Of a stretch of DNA of 64,000 bases, positions 1 to 12,600 are shown in pieces (position 1 is the first letter of the stretch; the number at the start of each line of letters is the position of its first letter). Origin of the DNA: Climacium dendroides (Eukaryota; Streptophyta; Bryopsida; Hypnales; Climaciaceae); NCBI GenBank assembly GCA_950106755.1, contig OX467082.1:5518001-5582000 (forward strand), in the 5' to 3' direction. Under the pieces are notes generated by a model. The model did no database searches. It had not been told where the DNA came from and saw only the letters and a list, made by a program, of their open reading frames with translations. The position numbers were made by a program, and so were the translations under genes.

Positions 1-967
1 GGTCCATAGACGCATCCATAGTATGGGCCTCCCGGGGTTGAGCTTTGAGCTTTTTGTTTTCTTGAAACAGCTATATAAGATAATCGGATGCCCGACAAAC
101 ATTTGCCAAATAGCCCGTTCTACCACATTTGTGGCAAGAACGTGTTTCGGTAGAACGTTTATCATGGTTGTTAGTAGAGGAAGTGGTATTCTTCCTCTCA
201 GTAGTTTTGTTAGTATTACTACTACTATTCGGACGGCTATGGCGTTGTTTACTATGTTTATGTGCTCTAGGTTTAACGTTAGAAACCTAAGCAACATGGG
301 ATTCGGGAACTGTGGTTCCTATAGGACGAGCTTTTGCATTACACAAGAGAATTTCGTTTTGCTTTTTAGCTAAGATTAATAGAGACATGAGGTCTGAATG
401 ATTTGCAAACTTCATGTTTCTATATTGCTGAGCAAGTATAACAAAAGCTGGTGGAAATGTTGAGAGAGTTTTCTCAATCATTTCCTCCTCAATAATAGTT
501 TGGTCACACATGCATAGTTGTGACACAATGCGGTACAACTCATTGTTGAAAGCAATGAGTGTTGGAAAGTCCATGACATGTAAATGTGTCCAATCATGAT
601 GAGCTCTAAGAAGAAAAACTGTTTTCTGATGGTCAAACCGTAATCTAAGTTTTTGCCAAAGCTCATCAGGTTTATCTAACTCTAAGTATTGATGTTGCAA
701 TGAAGGATCAAAATGGCGGCGAAGCAAAAGCAAAGTCCTCCAACACAGAGAGGGAGAAACAGTAGTACTTACAACAAAATCCTTGTCAAATGCAATTGTT
801 TCGTTTAAGTGCTCCGCGTATATGTGCGCTTTCGCCGTCTTCACCCACAATAGATAGTTGTTGCCATCAGCGCTCAACTGCTGAAAAAGGACAAGTTGAA
901 GTCTTGGTGCTTCAACCGGTATGATAGAAGATGTAGCCATGGAAGAGGTAATGATGACTAAACACAA
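1..967 (-). pseudogene. copia gag polyprotein, partial, with in-frame stops
   Basis: The minus-strand frame most likely starts at the ATG at 940 (MATSS...) and runs open to a TAG at 287-289. The same frame then continues through a basic linker to a zinc-knuckle-like motif at 95-136 (CHKCGRTGYLANVC), and a further TAG follows. The N-terminal part has the usual copia gag layout (a short leader, then LSADGNNYLLW, then a helical capsid-like region). In the knuckle the expected histidine (CX2CX4HX4C) is replaced by tyrosine. Two stops and the lost zinc ligand point to a decayed copy. The protease and later domains are outside the window. Confidence 0.8.
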
Positions 968-1018
968 TCAAGCTCCTTTAAAAAAACAAGAAAAACTAGA
1001 AATAACGTGCTAATAACG

Positions 1019-1240
1019 TGTTAAGAGTAGGGGACGAAACAAGAATACCAAAATATGCCAGAAGAAAAGAGAGCTCTTTAGAAGGAGGTAGAAACATATG
1101 TAGAGGAGAGAATACAAGTAGTCCTTCTCTCCTATTGGTTCAAAGTATACTAATCTTATCCCTAGATGTCTTTATAAATAGAGAGAACTCTAGATAACTA
1201 TAGTGAAGAGCATAATAAAGATAGAATGCTATTCTTAACA
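1019..1240 (-). repeat. 5' LTR of the left copia element
   Basis: On the minus strand the LTR starts TGTTAAGAATAGC and ends CTTAACA. A TATA-like stretch (TTTATAAAG) lies at about 1171-1182 and would serve as its promoter. Directly inside the LTR (plus-strand bases up to 1018) the minus strand reads CGTTATTAGCACG, which resembles the tRNA-Met-related primer site common just inside plant copia LTRs. That similarity is from memory of such elements. Confidence 0.8.
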
Positions 1241-2151
1241 GAAATGAAATTTTTAGAAATTATAACATAGTGTATATGAACATTGTAGAAAATATTAATG
1301 AAAATAATATGAAATCTGAAAAAAAATTGTAGAAAATATTGTAGTTAAAGCTAAGTAAAACCACCTCAAAGTGTGGAAGTCCTATTTGTGGTCCCACAAA
1401 ATTTAGGAAAAGTTGAACTAGTGGCAGTGTAGTGTAGTTAAGCTACAGTGCCTTGCACTTCAGTCCATGAATAATTCAAAATAAATCAAAACGAAAATTT
1501 ATAAATTCTAAAAGTAGATAATGAAGTGGATATTCGGCCAAAAAGAAAATATTTCGTATGGGGTCTTACGAACCTGACCCCAACGTCCGGTATTACCGAA
1601 ATTTTGTCACTGTCCGAGACCATTGAGACGGTTCTAATTTACCAGAATCACACCAAGGTGAAAACACCCACAGAACGTCAAAACAAGCAATTCGACATAG
1701 TTGGAGGCACCTTTTTCAAGGAAAAATATTTTTCAATTGAAAATCATGAATTTTTAAAAATATGTAACTTTTTGTATACATTATATGAAATTTGAGGCCT
1801 CTACATGGCTATTTCAAGCCCAAGCCCATTCTTAATTCAATTCTATTTCCACAGCAATAAAAGAACATCGCCAGTTGTCAAAAAAAATTCAAAAATTCAA
1901 ATTAAAACTTCTAAAATGCAAAAAAAAATTGAATTTCTTTTTCAAAAATGACGTGGCACAGTCTCGACCACGTTGGATTGCATAGCTAGCAATGTTCCTA
2001 CACATAGCTGGCAGCATTCCCACATAGTCGAGACAGTTTTCAGAGCTTGTGAACTTACAATCTTCTTGAGGCCTCAAATTCCATGTAATGAGACAATAAT
2101 ACTATGGCTTTTCAAAGTAGAAGCTCTCTAGATGACTAAAATTGTCACATA
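1241..2151. other. AT-rich intergenic DNA with a possible small inverted-repeat element
   Basis: No gene was recognised. A short inverted repeat, ATGAAATTTGAGGCCTC at about 1785-1801 and its near complement GAGGCCTCAAATTCCAT at about 2067-2083, brackets roughly 300 bp and may mark a decayed miniature element. Open frames here are short and look like chance. Confidence 0.4.
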
Positions 2152-2286
2152 ACTTAGTCTTAAAACATAGCCTAGTCTTAAAACAAAGATGGACATAATC
2201 AATAATCTACCAATCACAACCTAGTCTTAAAACATAGCCTACTCTTAAAACAAAGATGGACATTAGCAATAATCTACCAATCTCTA
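2152..2286. repeat. Tandem duplication of about 67 bp
   Basis: The sequence around CTTAAAACATAGCCTAGTC...AATAATCTACCAATC occurs twice in direct order (about 2152-2218 and 2220-2286) with only a few differences. It is a local duplication in non-coding DNA. Confidence 0.7.
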
Positions 2287-2679
2287 CCAAACACAATTAA
2301 GTATAGGTAAATATGGGAATGATTTTATCGCACACTTGGGGACACTTTCGATAGAAATCTACTTGTCAATAATGGGTACATAATCATTTTGGATATTGTC
2401 AATTTATTTGTATTATCCTATGTGAAGGTCAAAATCTCTTGTGAAGTATGAGCGGATAAACTTTGGCAAAGTCTCATAGGTGAAGAATCCTGGACAAAAA
2501 CTTTGTTTGATCCATAATTCTTAACTTGATGCTGGCATAAATTAAATTGTTTTGGTGAAAAAGTGCCACATGTCATCTTATGAATGATGTAAGGTGACGT
2601 GGACCCTTAAGAATCTAATGTAGAAATTTAATCTTGGCACTTGAGTATTGAATCATATCTTCATGTAAGGTATATTTAT

Positions 2680-5600
2680 AACTTAAGTTATTTGTTTGTT
2701 TTGTTTTGTATATTTCTTTGTTTTGTTTGATAAGTTGAGATTTAAATAACTATGAGTCGTTCAATGGTGCTCTTGGTATCATTGAAAAGCTCTATCGGAG
2801 GAGGATGCAAGGACTTTGTTTTGTGGTGTTTCAACCTACAATATGACAATTATTGAATTTCAAAGTTTTTATGAACTAGAAAATTGAATTAAATCATCAT
2901 TTATTTTGGAAAAAACATAATTTTGACACTATAGGTCTAAACGCCACAAAGCAAAGTCTTTGCACTCTTTCATGTAGGAAGCTTTATATACGTGTCAATG
3001 AATTTTGTGGTGTTTAGACCTACAGTGTCAAAATTATAGATTTTTAAAAATTAAGAGATTGAATTAAATTATTTTTTATTTTAAAAAAATATAACTTTTA
3101 TATGACTTGTCCGAAGGCCACAAAACTAAGTCCTTCTACTCCTTTGTGTATAAAGCTTTCTATTTGTACCAAAAACACAACCTCTTACATTGCAGTGTGA
3201 AAGTGATTAAATTTTAAAGTTGTACTAAATGTGATACTGTTCGAAAGCTCTTTGCAAGGAGAAGTGTATAGATTTTGAGTTTGCGGTGTTTGAACCTACT
3301 GTGTAAAAGTTATTGAACTTCAAAGTTTTCATAAATAAAAAATTTGAATTAAATCATCTTTTATTTTGGAAAAAACATAACTTTCACATCCAAGTCCAAA
3401 CACCTCAAAACACTAAAGCTCTTGGCCTCCTTCATGTATAGAAAATATTGAATTTCAAAGGTTTTACACATTAAAAATTAACAAATTATTTTTATTTTTA
3501 TTTTGGGTGTGGCAATGGTACAAGACATATTAGTTTCTATTAGAGCTAGATGGAAACAATATTTATTGTTTTAATTTCCGTATAAAAAGGAGTTCTTTGT
3601 GACTCTAAATTTTTTTTATTTGAAGTTTTTAAAACCACACATAATGCAATTCCCTAAAGGATTGTGATTATGTTTTTACCAAAAATGCTCCAAAAATGCT
3701 ATGTCTAGTACAATCAACAATTTTTTTTTAAATACATAGTTTTGGACATATAAAACCGTATGATCTTGTAGTATGCTGACTTGAGAAAATGCAGAAATTT
3801 GTTTTGAAATTTCTACCTTGTAGATTGCAAGATATTAGCATTTGAAGTGACAAAACACCTTTTTTTGGCATTGCAAAAAACTCGGCCGATGCACCTCACA
3901 AGGTCACACTTACATGAAAAAATGTCCAAAATGGCGGTGCTTCTTTGGATTCATTCTTCAAGGCAAGTTGGCTACATGCTTGAAAAATTTCAAATCATTT
4001 GGAATTGTAGAGTACAAAATATAGGAAAAAAATAGTAAGTAAGAAATAGAAAATGATTCAAAATACTAAATTGTTAACAATTTTGGTATGGAATTGAAAA
4101 ATGCCAATCCCAATGGTTAAAATTTTATAATAAACAATCTACATTCTATGACTTTTTTCAAAAAATATTGAAAATTGAGTAAAAGAAAGGACTTCAAAGT
4201 TTATTTTAGAGTAGAGAATCCACAATTGCCTGCAAACTAAAACTCTTCATAACTTTTGATTCATTGATCAAAATGGAATGATTCAAAGCTTTTTAAGTAT
4301 ATATAAATCTACAAAATCAATTTCAAATTTTTGTTTCTGAAAAAAGTGATTTCTTTTTATCTACCTATACTGCCCATTTATAAAAAAAAGTAACATATGA
4401 GGCCATAACTCTTGACTTGTATTCCAAATGTTATGAAATTTAGTGCATATGAAAGATATTCCTTATCCTCACCTTCTACTAAAATTTCAAACTAAAATAT
4501 GCAAATCTCGATTCACACATACTCCCCCAAAATTTCTATGTTGCTAAAAAATGCATGTTGATCCTTTAGGGGTTAACCTTCAAAAATAAGGAGATAGTTC
4601 ATAGTTCAAATTTTAATCTATACCTTCTATAACTTGAGTTAGGTTGTTTTGTTTGATTTTGTTTTGTTTTGTTTGATACACCAAGATCTAAAAAATTATA
4701 AAGTGTTTGCCACCTTTCTTGGAATTCTTAGAAAGTTCTTTGTAAGGAAGAGCATATGGATATTGTTTTGTAGCATTTGGACCTATGGTGAAAGCTATTG
4801 AATTTCAAAGTTTTTATTAATTCAAAAATTGAAATAAACTATCTTTTTATTTTAAAAAAAACATAAATTTCACATCACATGTCTAAACTCCATGATTCAA
4901 AACCTTTGGTTTCTTTCGTGCAAAAGCTTTCTAATTGTGCCAATTTTGTGGCGTTTGGACTTATGGGGTGAAAATTGTGGACTTTTGAAATAAAAAATTG
5001 AATTAAACTTGCATTCTTTTTGCATAAAGCTTTCTATTGGTACTAAGAAAACAACTTCTATTGGTATAGTGTAAAAGTTATTGGATTTCAAAGTTTTAAT
5101 GAATTAGAAAATTAGAAAGTTATTTATACATTTATTTTGGTTGTGGCAGTGGGACATGACACATTAGAAACAAAGGACTATACAAATGCTCTTTGCAAGG
5201 GAGGGTGCATGGGCTTTGTTGCATAGCATTTGGACCTACTATAGAAAAAATTTTGAATTTCAAAGTTTTTATGAATTATAAAATTATAAAATTATTTTTA
5301 TTTTATTATATTGTGACAATGGCATATGTACACTAATCTATATTCTAAATTAGGTGAGGCATCCATTTGTGTTCTTGGTATTGTTGGGAATCTCTCTACA
5401 AGGAGGGATGCATGGACTTTGATTTTTGGCGTTTGGACCTACAATACGAAAGATATGGAATTTCAAAGTTTTATGAATTAAAAATTAAATTAAATTATCT
5501 TTTATTTTGGAAAAGACATAACTTTCACATTGCACATCTAAATGTAATGAAACAAAGTCTGTGCACCCCTCCCAACAAAAGAGCTTTTCAATGGTATCTT

Positions 5601-5775
5601 GTACTACTTTGTGCACAAAACTTTCTATTCATATCAAGAATACAACCTCTCGTACCACAACAAATCCTTACATTCCTTCATGACCTAAAAATTTATTTTC
5701 AATTTTAAAAATTAATTATTATTTTTTACTTTTATTTTGGTTGTGGCAATGGCACAAGGCACAGTAGTGAATATG
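2680..5775 (+). repeat. Cluster of a dispersed repeat family (T/G-rich head, GTGGCAATGGCAC tail), plus one TTAA-type element
   Basis: Several degenerate copies of one family lie head to tail (about 2680-3180, 3230-3540, 4650-5160, 5175-5330, 5340-5770). The shared marks are a TTTTGTTTTGTTTG head, a core near GGAAAGCTCT..GGAGG..GCA..GACTTTG, a box GTGTTTGGACCTA, and a tail GGTTGTGGCAATGGCACA. Other copies lie at 8.76 kb, 38.35 kb (inverted) and 51.96 kb. A separate repeat at 3651-4572 interrupts the cluster. Open frames through these repeats are not conserved. No protein was recognised. Confidence 0.65.
3651..4572 (+). mobile_element. Non-autonomous element of about 0.92 kb (TTAA family), copy 1
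   Basis: Sequence-long similarity is seen to 45445-46379 (same orientation) and to 43692-44567 (reverse). The right end reads TCCTTTAGGGG and is followed by TTAA at 4573-4576. The left end (CCCTAAAGGATTGTG at about 3652) has lost the TTAA. No open frame of note lies inside. The terminal motif and TTAA flank are of the piggyBac kind, but without a transposase this is inference. Confidence 0.6.
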
Positions 5776-6261
5776 AATATTTGAATATACATTGAAGAAT
5801 CCACCATATGAGAATAATTTGCTGCTACAAAATAAACATGAGTCGTAAAATATGATTCACAAATTGCTTCTCTATGATTCAATCTACTATTAGACCATCT
5901 AATAATTTTAATAAAATTATTTCTGAAATTAAAAAATCTTTCTAATATGATTACAAATAGAACATTTTTAATTCATTGATACAAATTTTTTTCTTTAAGT
6001 TCAAAGTATCAAATTACAGTGCTTTAAGAAAAAAACATTTACTTATTTTTCAAGTTGTTTTTTCAGGTCAAATTTTAAACTATAAAAGTAAATTTTTAGG
6101 TCAAATGTGTTTATATTCCTTGTACCACAAAATATTTGCAAACAAAAATTTTAAGAGTTTATATTGTACAAATGTAAAAAAATTAACCCCTAAAGGACCA
6201 AATGTGCATTCAACCTACGCAAAAAATCTTGGATAGGTTTTCAATGATACTAGCATTTTTT
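5776..6261. other. AT-rich intergenic DNA with a lone TTAA-CCCCTAAAGGACC terminus
   Basis: No gene was recognised. At 6183-6200 the sequence TTAACCCCTAAAGGACCA repeats the end motif of the TTAA-flanked elements, pointing rightwards into the tandem array. It could be the remaining end of a broken element. Confidence 0.4.
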
Positions 6262-8048
6262 TATTAGTGAATAGATCCTAGATATAGCTCAACTAGGGAG
6301 CATGTTTTAACTTTTACCCCTAGAGAATTCCCAAATTATCCACTTCCCAAGCATGATGTAGGCATCTTGCGTAAACAAGGGTCTTGTCTACCTGATTTAT
6401 AGCTTACACGAGTCTTCTCTTCCACCTCGTGAGTGCCATCATGGTGCTTCACCTTCCGACTTCATTTGTAAGTTCAATACTTTCAATTCCATTGTCAGTT
6501 TGAAAGCCAAAATTTTGGATTCATATTTGCAAAGAGAGACTGCAAATTAGCTAGAAAAAGTTTGAAAAACATCCTAGACACGGCTCAAATAGGGAGCATG
6601 TTTTTCCTTTTACTCCTAGAGAATCTCCAAATTAGCCACTTCACAGGCATGATCTACATGTCCTGCTTAAATAAGGGTTTGGTATACCTAAATAATAGCT
6701 TACACGGGTCTTCCCATCCACCCGGTGAGAGCCATCATGGTGCTTCATCTTCCGACTCCATTTGTAAGTTTAAGTTAAGTTAGATAACCTTCAATTCCAT
6801 TGTTGGTTTGAAGGCAAAAACATTCAATTCATATTTGCAATCACAGACTGCAAATTTGCAAGAAAAATTTCAAAATACATCCTAGTCACAACCCAAAATA
6901 GGAAGCATGTTTTACTCTTGTACTACTAGAGAATCCCCAAATTACCCACTTCACGGGCATGATGTAGACATCCTACGTGATAATAAGGGTCTTGTCTACA
7001 TGATTCATAGCTTACACAGGTCTTCTCTTCCACCTCGTGAGTGCCATCATAATGATTCATCTTTTGACTCCATTTGTAAGTTTAAGTTTGAGCTCGATAA
7101 CCATCAATTCCATTGTCAGTTTGAAATCCAAAATTTTGCATTCATATTTGCAATGAGGGATTGCAAACTACCTAGAAATATTTTGAAATAAATCATAGAC
7201 ATGTCTCAAATACGGAGCATGTTTTTTCTTATACCTATAAAAGTTCCCCAAATTACCCTCTTCACAGGCATGATGTAGATGACCTGCGTAAATAAAGGCC
7301 TTTTTTACCTAATTAATAGCTTACACGAGTCTTCTCTTCCACCTCGTGAGAGCCATTATGATGCTTCATCTTCTGACTCCATTTATAAGTTTATGTTTAA
7401 GTTAGATAACCTCAATTTCATTGTTAGTTTGAAAGGCAAAATTTCAAATTCATATTTGCAATGAGAGACTACAAATTAGCTAGAAAAAGGTTGAAATAGA
7501 TGCTAGACACAACTCAAAATAGGGAGCATGTTTTTCCTTTTACCCCTAAAAAATCCCCCAATTACCCACCTCACGGGCATGATCTAGATGTCCTACGTAA
7601 ATAGGGGTCCTGTCTACTTGATTCATAGGTTATACGGGTCTTCTCTTCCACCGTGTAAGAGCCATTATGGTGCTTCATCTTCCAATTCCATTTGTAAGTT
7701 TAAATTTGTATTAGATAACCTTCAATTCCATTCTTAGTTTGAAAGCAACAATTTTGAATCCATATTTGCAATTGGAGACTACAAACTAGTTAGAGATATT
7801 TTGAAATAGATCCTAGACACGGCTCAAATAGGGATCATATTTTAACTTTTACAACTAGAGGATCCTCCAATTACCCACTTCACGGGCATGATGTGGACAT
7901 CCTGCCTAAATAAGGATCTTATCTATCTAATTACTAGCTTACACGGGTCTTCTCTTCCACCCCGTGAGAGCCATCATGATGCTTCATCTTTCAACTCCAT
8001 TTGTAAGTTTAAGTTAGATAACCTTCAATTCCATTGTCAGTTTGTAAG
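6262..8048 (+). repeat. Tandem array, six units of about 309 bp
   Basis: The anchor GGGAGCATGTTTT recurs with its CAT at 6301, 6597, 6906, 7218, 7527 and 7836, giving spacings of 296, 309, 312, 309 and 309 bp. Every unit then carries the same order of blocks: CACTTCACGGGCATGAT, AGCTTACACGGGTCTTCTC, CCACCTCGTGAGAGCCATC, CTCCATTTGTAAGTTTAAG, and GATAACCTTCAATTCCATT. The last unit breaks off at about 8048. A recurrent reading frame (NKGLVYLINSLHGSSLPPRE and similar) is open through most of a unit in four copies. The CATTTGTAAGTTT block matches a 5' splice site. No known satellite or gene was recognised. Confidence 0.85.
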
Positions 8049-9622
8049 CTCCTACCGTGTTTTGTGTCAGCTAGTCATCGATTCCTTGGTATGAAAAATC
8101 AACTGCCATTGCCAAGTCAATGTTCATCCCTAGGTAGGCATTGTCGCGTACTCATTCCCAATTCATGCCGGTCTTCATCAATCAGTCACATCTGGATACG
8201 GGCCATCACTTTGACCCATCCAAACCAAATTAAGGGCCATCTCTATTACTTAACTTAGACTTCATCTCCTTGCATTACTAAATAAGGTAGGTACACTCAC
8301 TACAAGAGAAGGGGGTATTTTAAGTGAGTTTTTAAGTATAGTCCTAGAGATAAGATTATAAGTAATGACCTTTATAGAGATTTTCAGTACAATTTTATTA
8401 GAAATTCATGAATTCACTATGAGAGGGTCAATTCACCTTGACCCTACTAATGAATTAACCAATGGTTCTCTCCAAACATTGCTTGGGATGGAGTAGATTG
8501 TTCAACTATTAGGGGCCATATCTAATACTCCTACCAAGCACACAAAGGCTAATGTTTTTTTTAATCTTGATGTGATCATCACGTGTGAACATCTTTCCAC
8601 TACATGATATAAAGTAAACTACTCTATTCCAGACCAAATGAGAATAAACCCATTGTGGGCTAATTAATGATAGTGGTTTACATCCATGTTTTGAGATGTA
8701 CACCATTAACAAAATTCAGCCCACAATGGACTTGCTTCCATCCATCCATCCATCCATTAAGATAGTTTGTTTTGTTTTGTTATTTGATTTATTACATTGA
8801 GATCTTTTGAACCGTGCGTCCCCGGTCAAGTTCTTCGTACCATTGGAAAGCTCTCGGCAAAGAGGTGTACACAAGCTTTGTTTCAATAGTGTTTTGACTC
8901 ATGGTGTGAAGGTTATTAATTTTGAACACTTGGCATGGGCTTTTGATGATAAAAACTATGTTCAATTGTTTATTCGGCCGATTTAAGTGGTACTCCGCAT
9001 TACCTTACATGAAAAGCCATGGGAATTACTGCGTTCACACCGCGACATGCTTGGGATGAAAAATAGCCACAACTCGATGAGCCCCGTTCACACAGTCAAT
9101 CTGATCGTTGATGCTGTGGCTTTCGTTTTCTCGCAGCTTGCGAAGTATGCTCGACGCTATCTAATAAGCTTCTGATTCAATCCTCCGGGTTCGCATTCAA
9201 TCACGAAACGAGCCTCGAGAGTGTGTGCGTGCAAAATGGCACTATATGAAGTGCATAGTCCTTGGATTAGGTCGTCTCTGGGGTTGGGTTACAGGAGAAT
9301 TTTCGTTGTTTAGGGCAATTCGGGGGAAACCTGCTTCAAAATCGACATAATGCAGCTGGATTGTGTAGTTTTGGGTTGATCGTGCGATTGAACTGAAGAA
9401 GAGGGATATTCTCATGTCAGTTCATGTCTACTACTTGGAACAGGGGTGTTATGTGACCTAATTACTGAATGCTTGCCTTGCTTTGACCTATAATTGGGCG
9501 GAAACCCCCCACGAGAGATTCTCTCATGAGCGATCTCGTTCTGCCCTCAAAATTTGGTAGAGTATTTGGATACAATCGTCGTCTAACCCGCCATCTTGCT
9601 GCAGGATTGTTCTCAGCCTAGG
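8049..9622. other. Intergenic DNA and likely promoter/leader of the RING-PHD gene
   Basis: This stretch holds a CACTA-like terminus (CACTACAAGAGAA, 8298-8310), a single copy of a 52.5-kb element's end motif (8420-8447), a (TCCA)n run at 8737-8757, and one copy of the dispersed T/G-headed repeat (about 8765-8945). From about 9000 the G+C content rises towards the gene at 9652, so the promoter and 5' leader should lie here. No upstream coding exon was recognised. Confidence 0.5.
8737..8757. repeat. (TCCA)n microsatellite
   Basis: About five perfect TCCA units occur in intergenic DNA just before a dispersed-repeat copy. Confidence 0.85.
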
Positions 9623-9649
9623 ATGAAGCGATTCTCGTGCGTAGGATAG
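9623..9649 (+). promoter_or_regulatory. Short upstream ORF ending 2 nt before the RING-PHD start codon
   Basis: An ATG at 9623 opens an eight-codon frame that ends with TAG at 9647-9649, two bases before the ATG at 9652. If this stretch is in the mRNA leader, such a uORF would be expected to lower translation of the main frame. Whether it is transcribed is not known; a possible 3' splice site (CTGCAG) lies just upstream at about 9598-9603. Confidence 0.4.
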
Positions 9650-9651
9650 AA

Positions 9652-12600
9652 ATGGATTTCGTTCACAAGTCCAAAGGAATGGGTCCTAAAGAGCTCCATC
9701 ACGAGAGGAGGGACTCTAAAGAAGTTGCGTCCAGCAGAGGGCCTAACGGAGGTCGAAAGACGTTGGTGAGAAATTCATGTACTTTTTAACGTTTTTTAAT
9801 GTGTTTGGATGGGTCTTGCAATCAATTGTTTGTAAATCTCGGAAGTTTTATTTGTTCGATGTTAGAATCGGACGTTATTTATGGCGAGCATTGCAATCTT
9901 CTGACAAGGGATTCAAACAGGGAGTGGGCGACAATGGGAGTGGCCGCTGTGGTATCTGCTCAGCGCATGTTGCAGTTCGTGGATTGCTCGACTGCTGCAG
10001 TCATGAGTATGTTCCACTTTCTTCCTAGTGAAAATTTGAAAATGCGGTGTTTATTTTCCAGTTCTAAAGCTTACATCATTTTCTTTAAATGCAGGTCAGC
10101 AGCATCTAGTTCGTTACCACCTGTTTTTGGTTCACGACGATACAAATTTGATTCCAAGAAATGAGAAGCTCTTAAAATGAACTGGCATTACGCACGACAC
10201 CCTAATGTAATCCCTCCTTTTACTCTGTGTAGGTACTGCTTTGACTGCATCGAGAACTGGTCATCCGTTTCTAATCTCTGTCCTCTCTGTAAACAGCAGT
10301 TTCGGTTCATCTCTGTAAGCGTACCTTCAAACGTTTTAGTTGATCGCCTTTCCTATAGTTTTGGTATATTAGAATCATTCAACGAACCAAAATCCGATTG
10401 GCAGTCACTTGGTGTATTCAATTTTATTCGTTTATTTCAGAATAATGTAGTTTTATTAATTGGAATGAATTGTGTGGAAGCCCTATTGTTGAAATTTGTT
10501 CAAGGAGTTGTTTGATATGAAGGACTTGTCATACTGCCGGGATAGACATCCGCAGACAATATGCTTGAGGGTTGCTCATATCTGTTCTAGAAACAATTGA
10601 CTGAAGTTTTTCATGCTTGTAGTGGCTGATTTGTACAGGTGGAGAATGTCCATGACCAAGAAAGTGATATTGTAGAAAATGTTAGCCCTTTCCCTGTGAA
10701 ACGAGAAAGGGAGGAAGAATCGTGGGATAATGAAGAAGCCGGTCTTCCTTTTTCGTTTCCCTCTTTCTTCATTGATGAAGATGTAGGTTCTTCCTCTCCT
10801 TCCTTTTCCTTTCCTTTTTTTTCATTATGAATTACTCTCAAATCTTTCATGGACAACCAAATCAAGGTGGGGTTCGGATGACGTTGGCACCAACCGCTGA
10901 CAATTATGCGTATGTCTCAATATTGAAGGTAATGTTTCTTCTCGTGGATTTCCAGGCTGTCGCATGTTTGGAGGGAAATAAGTGCCTCGTCCGAGCAGGA
11001 GTTCCTCTTCAAGATGAAGATGGAGCTGATACTTCTGTTGCTTGTGATTCATGCGATCGCTGGTAAGATCGTCAAATGCTTTCAGAGAACTTCACCTGTT
11101 CTTGGATTTTGCATGTATTTGCCAATTCAATACATTTCTCACCTATATATAGAAATACTGCATTTCAGATCCTCTTTTGATCTTTAATCGCATAGACGAT
11201 GTGGCTCCGCTCTTCCAGGTACCATGCTGGATGCGTTGGTTTTGATCCTTCAATTTCTTGGGGTTCATGGTTGTGTCCAAGGTAAGAGTTTAACACTTGC
11301 AAGATGGATTGCGTTTGTGCATCAGGAACTTTGTCATGTAAGAATTGAAGGTGTACAGTTGCGGTTTATCTGCATTACAAGTCTCACATCTGCTTATTTT
11401 CCTTCTGTACACTATGTGGGAATCCATCTTAACTGATTTATCCTGGCTTCAGGTGCTCGGAGAAGGCCTCGGCTTTGCGACCTCCACCACCAGTCTCCCT
11501 TTCGCCAATCACGACTGTGGTCTCATCACCTATTCTACCTATTACAACCGTTGTCTCATCATCTAGAAGTGAGCGGGTCCCTGTTGCGGAACTTGCATAC
11601 AACGCTACAGTGTTCTCTGAAGACGACCCTACAGTTTCCGTATCAGTAGTTGGTGAGGGAGAATCGGCTTTGATGCTTTCAACTTGTAAAGGCGTTGAGT
11701 CTACGATTCGACAAGCATCGACTTTTTCAGGTTCTGTTTTAGCTTGAATATACTGTCTTTATATTTGCTGTTGTTGTTGTTGTTGTTGTAGGGTTTTACA
11801 GCGTCATAAGGCTTACCGCATACAGAACGTGTAATACAAGATTTGTTTTCATATTGACTTTCTGGTGTTCAGATCCTATGGGTCAAGCCTCAATTGTGGT
11901 CAAATCGGAAGAAATTACCTACGCCCCTTTGGAGTATAAGGTAGTCCGAATACTCTCATGCATGTTCTGTCCTCTGGTGATTATGCTCTTCTAGAAATAC
12001 AACTTGTACATGGGACCATATAGGCAGAAGTGAACTTACAAAAGAATCTGAGCTTCAAAAATGGAATGGATTTACTATGATATTGGGATGGTTAACGGAG
12101 AAATGGGAGTGCAGAGTAGTAGACAGTAGGGTTGATTGATTAAGACAAGAACAACTTCGTCCGGTACAGAAGCGATAAAGATGGCCTCGTTTTTCAGATA
12201 TTACATTGCACTTGGGCAGACATGGTTTTGCGGATTATTTCGAGGCAATTCTCACAAAGGCATGGTATTTGAGATCATGTTGACACATCCCCATATATCT
12301 CTGAAATCGTTAGTTTTACCGTCTTGTTATGATTTCAGGCCACCAGAATTCAAGAACCTGGTCCATCTGCTCTTGAGGTGTTGTCCACTGAAGGACAGAA
12401 ACCTATACCTTCTGTTCCCTCTAGTTCAAAGCTAGAGATAAATGGTTCTATGAGAGCTGATTGTGGCCCGGTGGATTGGAGACCCAACGAAGCAATTGGA
12501 TCTCTCCCTGTGCCCGTTCCTTCGGCCAAGTCTGAGCAGCGTGATGTGGCGGTTCTATCATTCCAAACTACGCAGTTACTGCAATCCGAAGAACCTGGAA

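Larger units (their letters stand above)
1..1240 (-). mobile_element. Ty1/copia-type LTR retrotransposon, 5' end only
   Basis: The element reads on the minus strand: a 222-bp LTR (1019-1240), a primer-binding-like stretch next to it, then a gag reading frame that runs off the left edge of the window. The LTR has matching inverted ends (TGTTAAG and CTTAACA). The five bases outside the LTR are GAAAT (1241-1245); the other end is outside the window, so a target duplication cannot be checked. Gag holds in-frame stops, so this copy is probably dead. Only gag and one LTR are visible, so the copia assignment rests on the gag type and its likeness to the fuller element at 26.3-31.4 kb. Confidence 0.85.

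Noticed and set aside
6183..8048. The 309-bp array as a CRISPR or protein-coding tandem gene
   Set aside because: Units are far too long and lack spacers for CRISPR, and the frames are broken in two units.
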